Assembly: GCA_937899365.1 (NCBI GenBank) | Contig: CALBPH010000157.1 | Location: 1 to 16,368, forward strand | Direction: 5' to 3' | Source of the DNA: an uncultured Leptolyngbya sp. | GTDB taxonomy: Bacteria > Cyanobacteriota > Cyanobacteriia > Phormidesmidales > Phormidesmidaceae | Length of the DNA stretch: 16,368 nucleotides | Part shown: positions 15,246 to 16,368 of the stretch, piece by piece | How positions within the stretch are numbered: the first letter of the stretch is position 1 | How the letters are laid out: each line of letters starts with the position of its first letter | Translations under genes and position numbers: made by a program | Notes under the pieces: model-generated | Told to the model about the DNA's origin: nothing | Database searches by the model: none | Seen by the model: only the letters and a program-made list of their open reading frames with translations

Positions 15246-16079
15246 TTATCCCGCCGCATCCCCAGCAATAATCTGCTTTGCCCGCTGCCAAAGCGCCTCT
15301 AGTTCCTCAATGCTGTGGTCATCGATTGGTTTATCCGCCGCCTGCTCCAATAGCCCAAACCGCTGTACAAAACGACGATTTGTCCCCTGTAGCGCCGCCA
15401 CCGGGTCAATGTCACACCAGCGGGCCACCTGCATCAGGCTAAACAGCACATCGCCAAACTCAGCCGCCTGGTTTTCAGCACTTTCATGCGCCAGGGCATG
15501 GCGAAACTCCCCCAGCTCTTCATCCACCTTCTCCCACACGCCATCCAAAGTTTTCCACTCAAATCCGGCCTTGGCCGCCTTCTTAGAAATTTTCATCGTC
15601 GCCACCATGGGGGGCAATGTCCGACCATAGCGGGCCAGCTTAGAGGTGAGTGTGACCTCACCCTGGTCACCCTTCTCCAACGCCTTAATAGCTTCCCAAC
15701 TGCCGCTCACCTCTTCCGGCGTCGCCGCTGGGTCATCACCAAACACATGGGGATGACGGCGCATGAGCTTATCCGCAATTCCTTGGGCCACATCGCCCAA
15801 ATCAAATCCATCCGTCTCGCTAAAAATCTGAGACTGCAGCACCACCTGTAGCAGCAGATCCCCCAGTTCCTCCGCAATATGCCCCCGGTCACCCTGCTGA
15901 ATCGCATCCACCACCTCATAGGCCTCTTCCAGCACATAGGGCGTCAGACTCTCAGGCGTCTGGGCCAAATCCCACGGACAGCCACCATCAGGGTTACGCA
16001 GCTGGGCCACCACATCGATCAGATGCTGTAACGCCTCCAGGGTCTTAGATGTCAGATTAGACGTTAGATTTTCACTCAT
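15246..16079 (-). CDS. mazG: Nucleoside triphosphate pyrophosphohydrolase MazG
   Basis: A 277-residue MazG that hydrolyses (d)NTPs to monophosphates and pyrophosphate, cleaning the nucleotide pool; in E. coli it also tempers ppGpp levels. GGCPWDLAQT (32-41) is the usual N-terminal signature. The metal-binding EExxE...ExxD set is seen as Glu51, Glu52, Glu55, Glu71 and Asp74. The second half repeats the fold with EELGE (187-191) and EFGD (207-210), the two-domain form. The ATG at 16079 is preferred; the first residues hold a short repeat (NLTSNLTSK), which may be a recent local duplication. It is 119 bases upstream of proA on the same strand, with no obvious terminator in the gap. Confidence 0.95.
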   Translation of the reverse strand: MSENLTSNLTSKTLEALQHLIDVVAQLRNPDGGCPWDLAQTPESLTPYVLEEAYEVVDAIQQGDRGHIAEELGDLLLQVVLQSQIFSETDGFDLGDVAQGIADKLMRRHPHVFGDDPAATPEEVSGSWEAIKALEKGDQGEVTLTSKLARYGRTLPPMVATMKISKKAAKAGFEWKTLDGVWEKVDEELGEFRHALAHESAENQAAEFGDVLFSLMQVARWCDIDPVAALQGTNRRFVQRFGLLEQAADKPIDDHSIEELEALWQRAKQIIAGDAAG

Positions 16080-16150
16080 GGCTTTCAGCTTCCAGATGGC
16101 ATGGATACCTCAGTAGGATGGCATAGCTATCTTCGAACCGTAATGTTTAG

Positions 16151-16180
16151 CCATAGGTTCAAAGGTGCAGTGCCTGTCAA
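16151..16180 (-). promoter_or_regulatory. Candidate mazG promoter
   Basis: On the - strand a perfect -35 box TTGACA (16175-16180) stands 18 bases from CTATGG (16151-16156), a weak -10. The region is framed by a 7-bp inverted repeat, CATAGGT (16152-16158) and ACCTATG (16183-16189). It would give a leader of roughly 70 bases before mazG. Confidence 0.3.
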
Positions 16181-16293
16181 ATACCTATGCCCCAGGCTCA
16201 ATAATACAAATGAATTATATTTTATTTAAAAAAAGATCGCGTTAGACCGCTTTCATCTGTTAATATCTACTCCGGTGCAAACGCAGGTTTTGC

Positions 16294-16366
<73 letters not shown>

Positions 16367-16368
16367 TA

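Noticed and set aside
14915..15271. Open frame of 118 codons antisense to the proA start
   Set aside because: Its Ala/Arg-rich text mirrors the Ala-rich ProA N-terminus on the other strand and shows no domain; treated as a shadow.
15127..15291. 55-codon N-terminal extension of ProA
   Set aside because: The extension does not resemble ProA and would overlap the end of mazG; the ATG at 15126 gives a normal ProA N-terminus.

Overview
The window looks like cyanobacterial chromosome. Eight copies of the cyanobacterial palindrome HIP1 (GCGATCGC) lie between 9.8 and 15.1 kb. A 2-oxoglutarate decarboxylase / succinic-semialdehyde dehydrogenase pair of the cyanobacterial TCA-shunt type is present, as is a proA-folB neighbourhood that I recall as common in cyanobacteria. 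I cannot name the genus.

Layout. (1) 1-3204, + strand: one very large, AT-rich gene of unknown function, still open at the left edge and free of HIP1; it looks like accessory DNA. (2) 3210-5031, - strand: an allantoinase-like PuuE polysaccharide-deacetylase-fold protein followed by a two-domain VOC (glyoxalase-fold) protein. Divergent from them is an aldose-1-epimerase-like gene (5201-6052, +), then a small secreted protein made of exact 16-residue repeats (6318-6899, +). (3) 6926-10042, - strand: the SSADH gene followed by the ThDP-dependent decarboxylase gene. Together they convert 2-oxoglutarate to succinate and so replace the missing 2-oxoglutarate dehydrogenase complex. A good -35 box and a palindromic candidate operator lie upstream. 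(4) 10043-10674: a 632-base gene-free stretch with a candidate small RNA (promoter-like elements, a CCTCCT motif, a GC-rich hairpin), a nested inverted repeat and a strong terminator-like hairpin. (5) 10675-16079, - strand: mazG, proA, folB, a GT39-type membrane glycosyltransferase and an exported TPR protein, all codirectional. (6) A tRNA-Val(UAC) gene at the right edge, + strand.

Structure beyond genes. A dispersed palindrome (GTAGGGGCATTGCA plus its reverse complement) occurs at 4101 and 8625, with a diverged relative at 6111; the first copy supplies the stop codon of puuE. The hexamer CCATGG occurs 22 times by my hand count against about 4 expected, with five copies inside 234 bases upstream of SSADH.

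The most promising leads are the sRNA-like locus at about 10.29-10.43 kb, the unknown large protein at the left edge, the operator-like palindrome upstream of SSADH, and the 16-residue repeat protein. I see no CRISPR array, transposase or rRNA gene.
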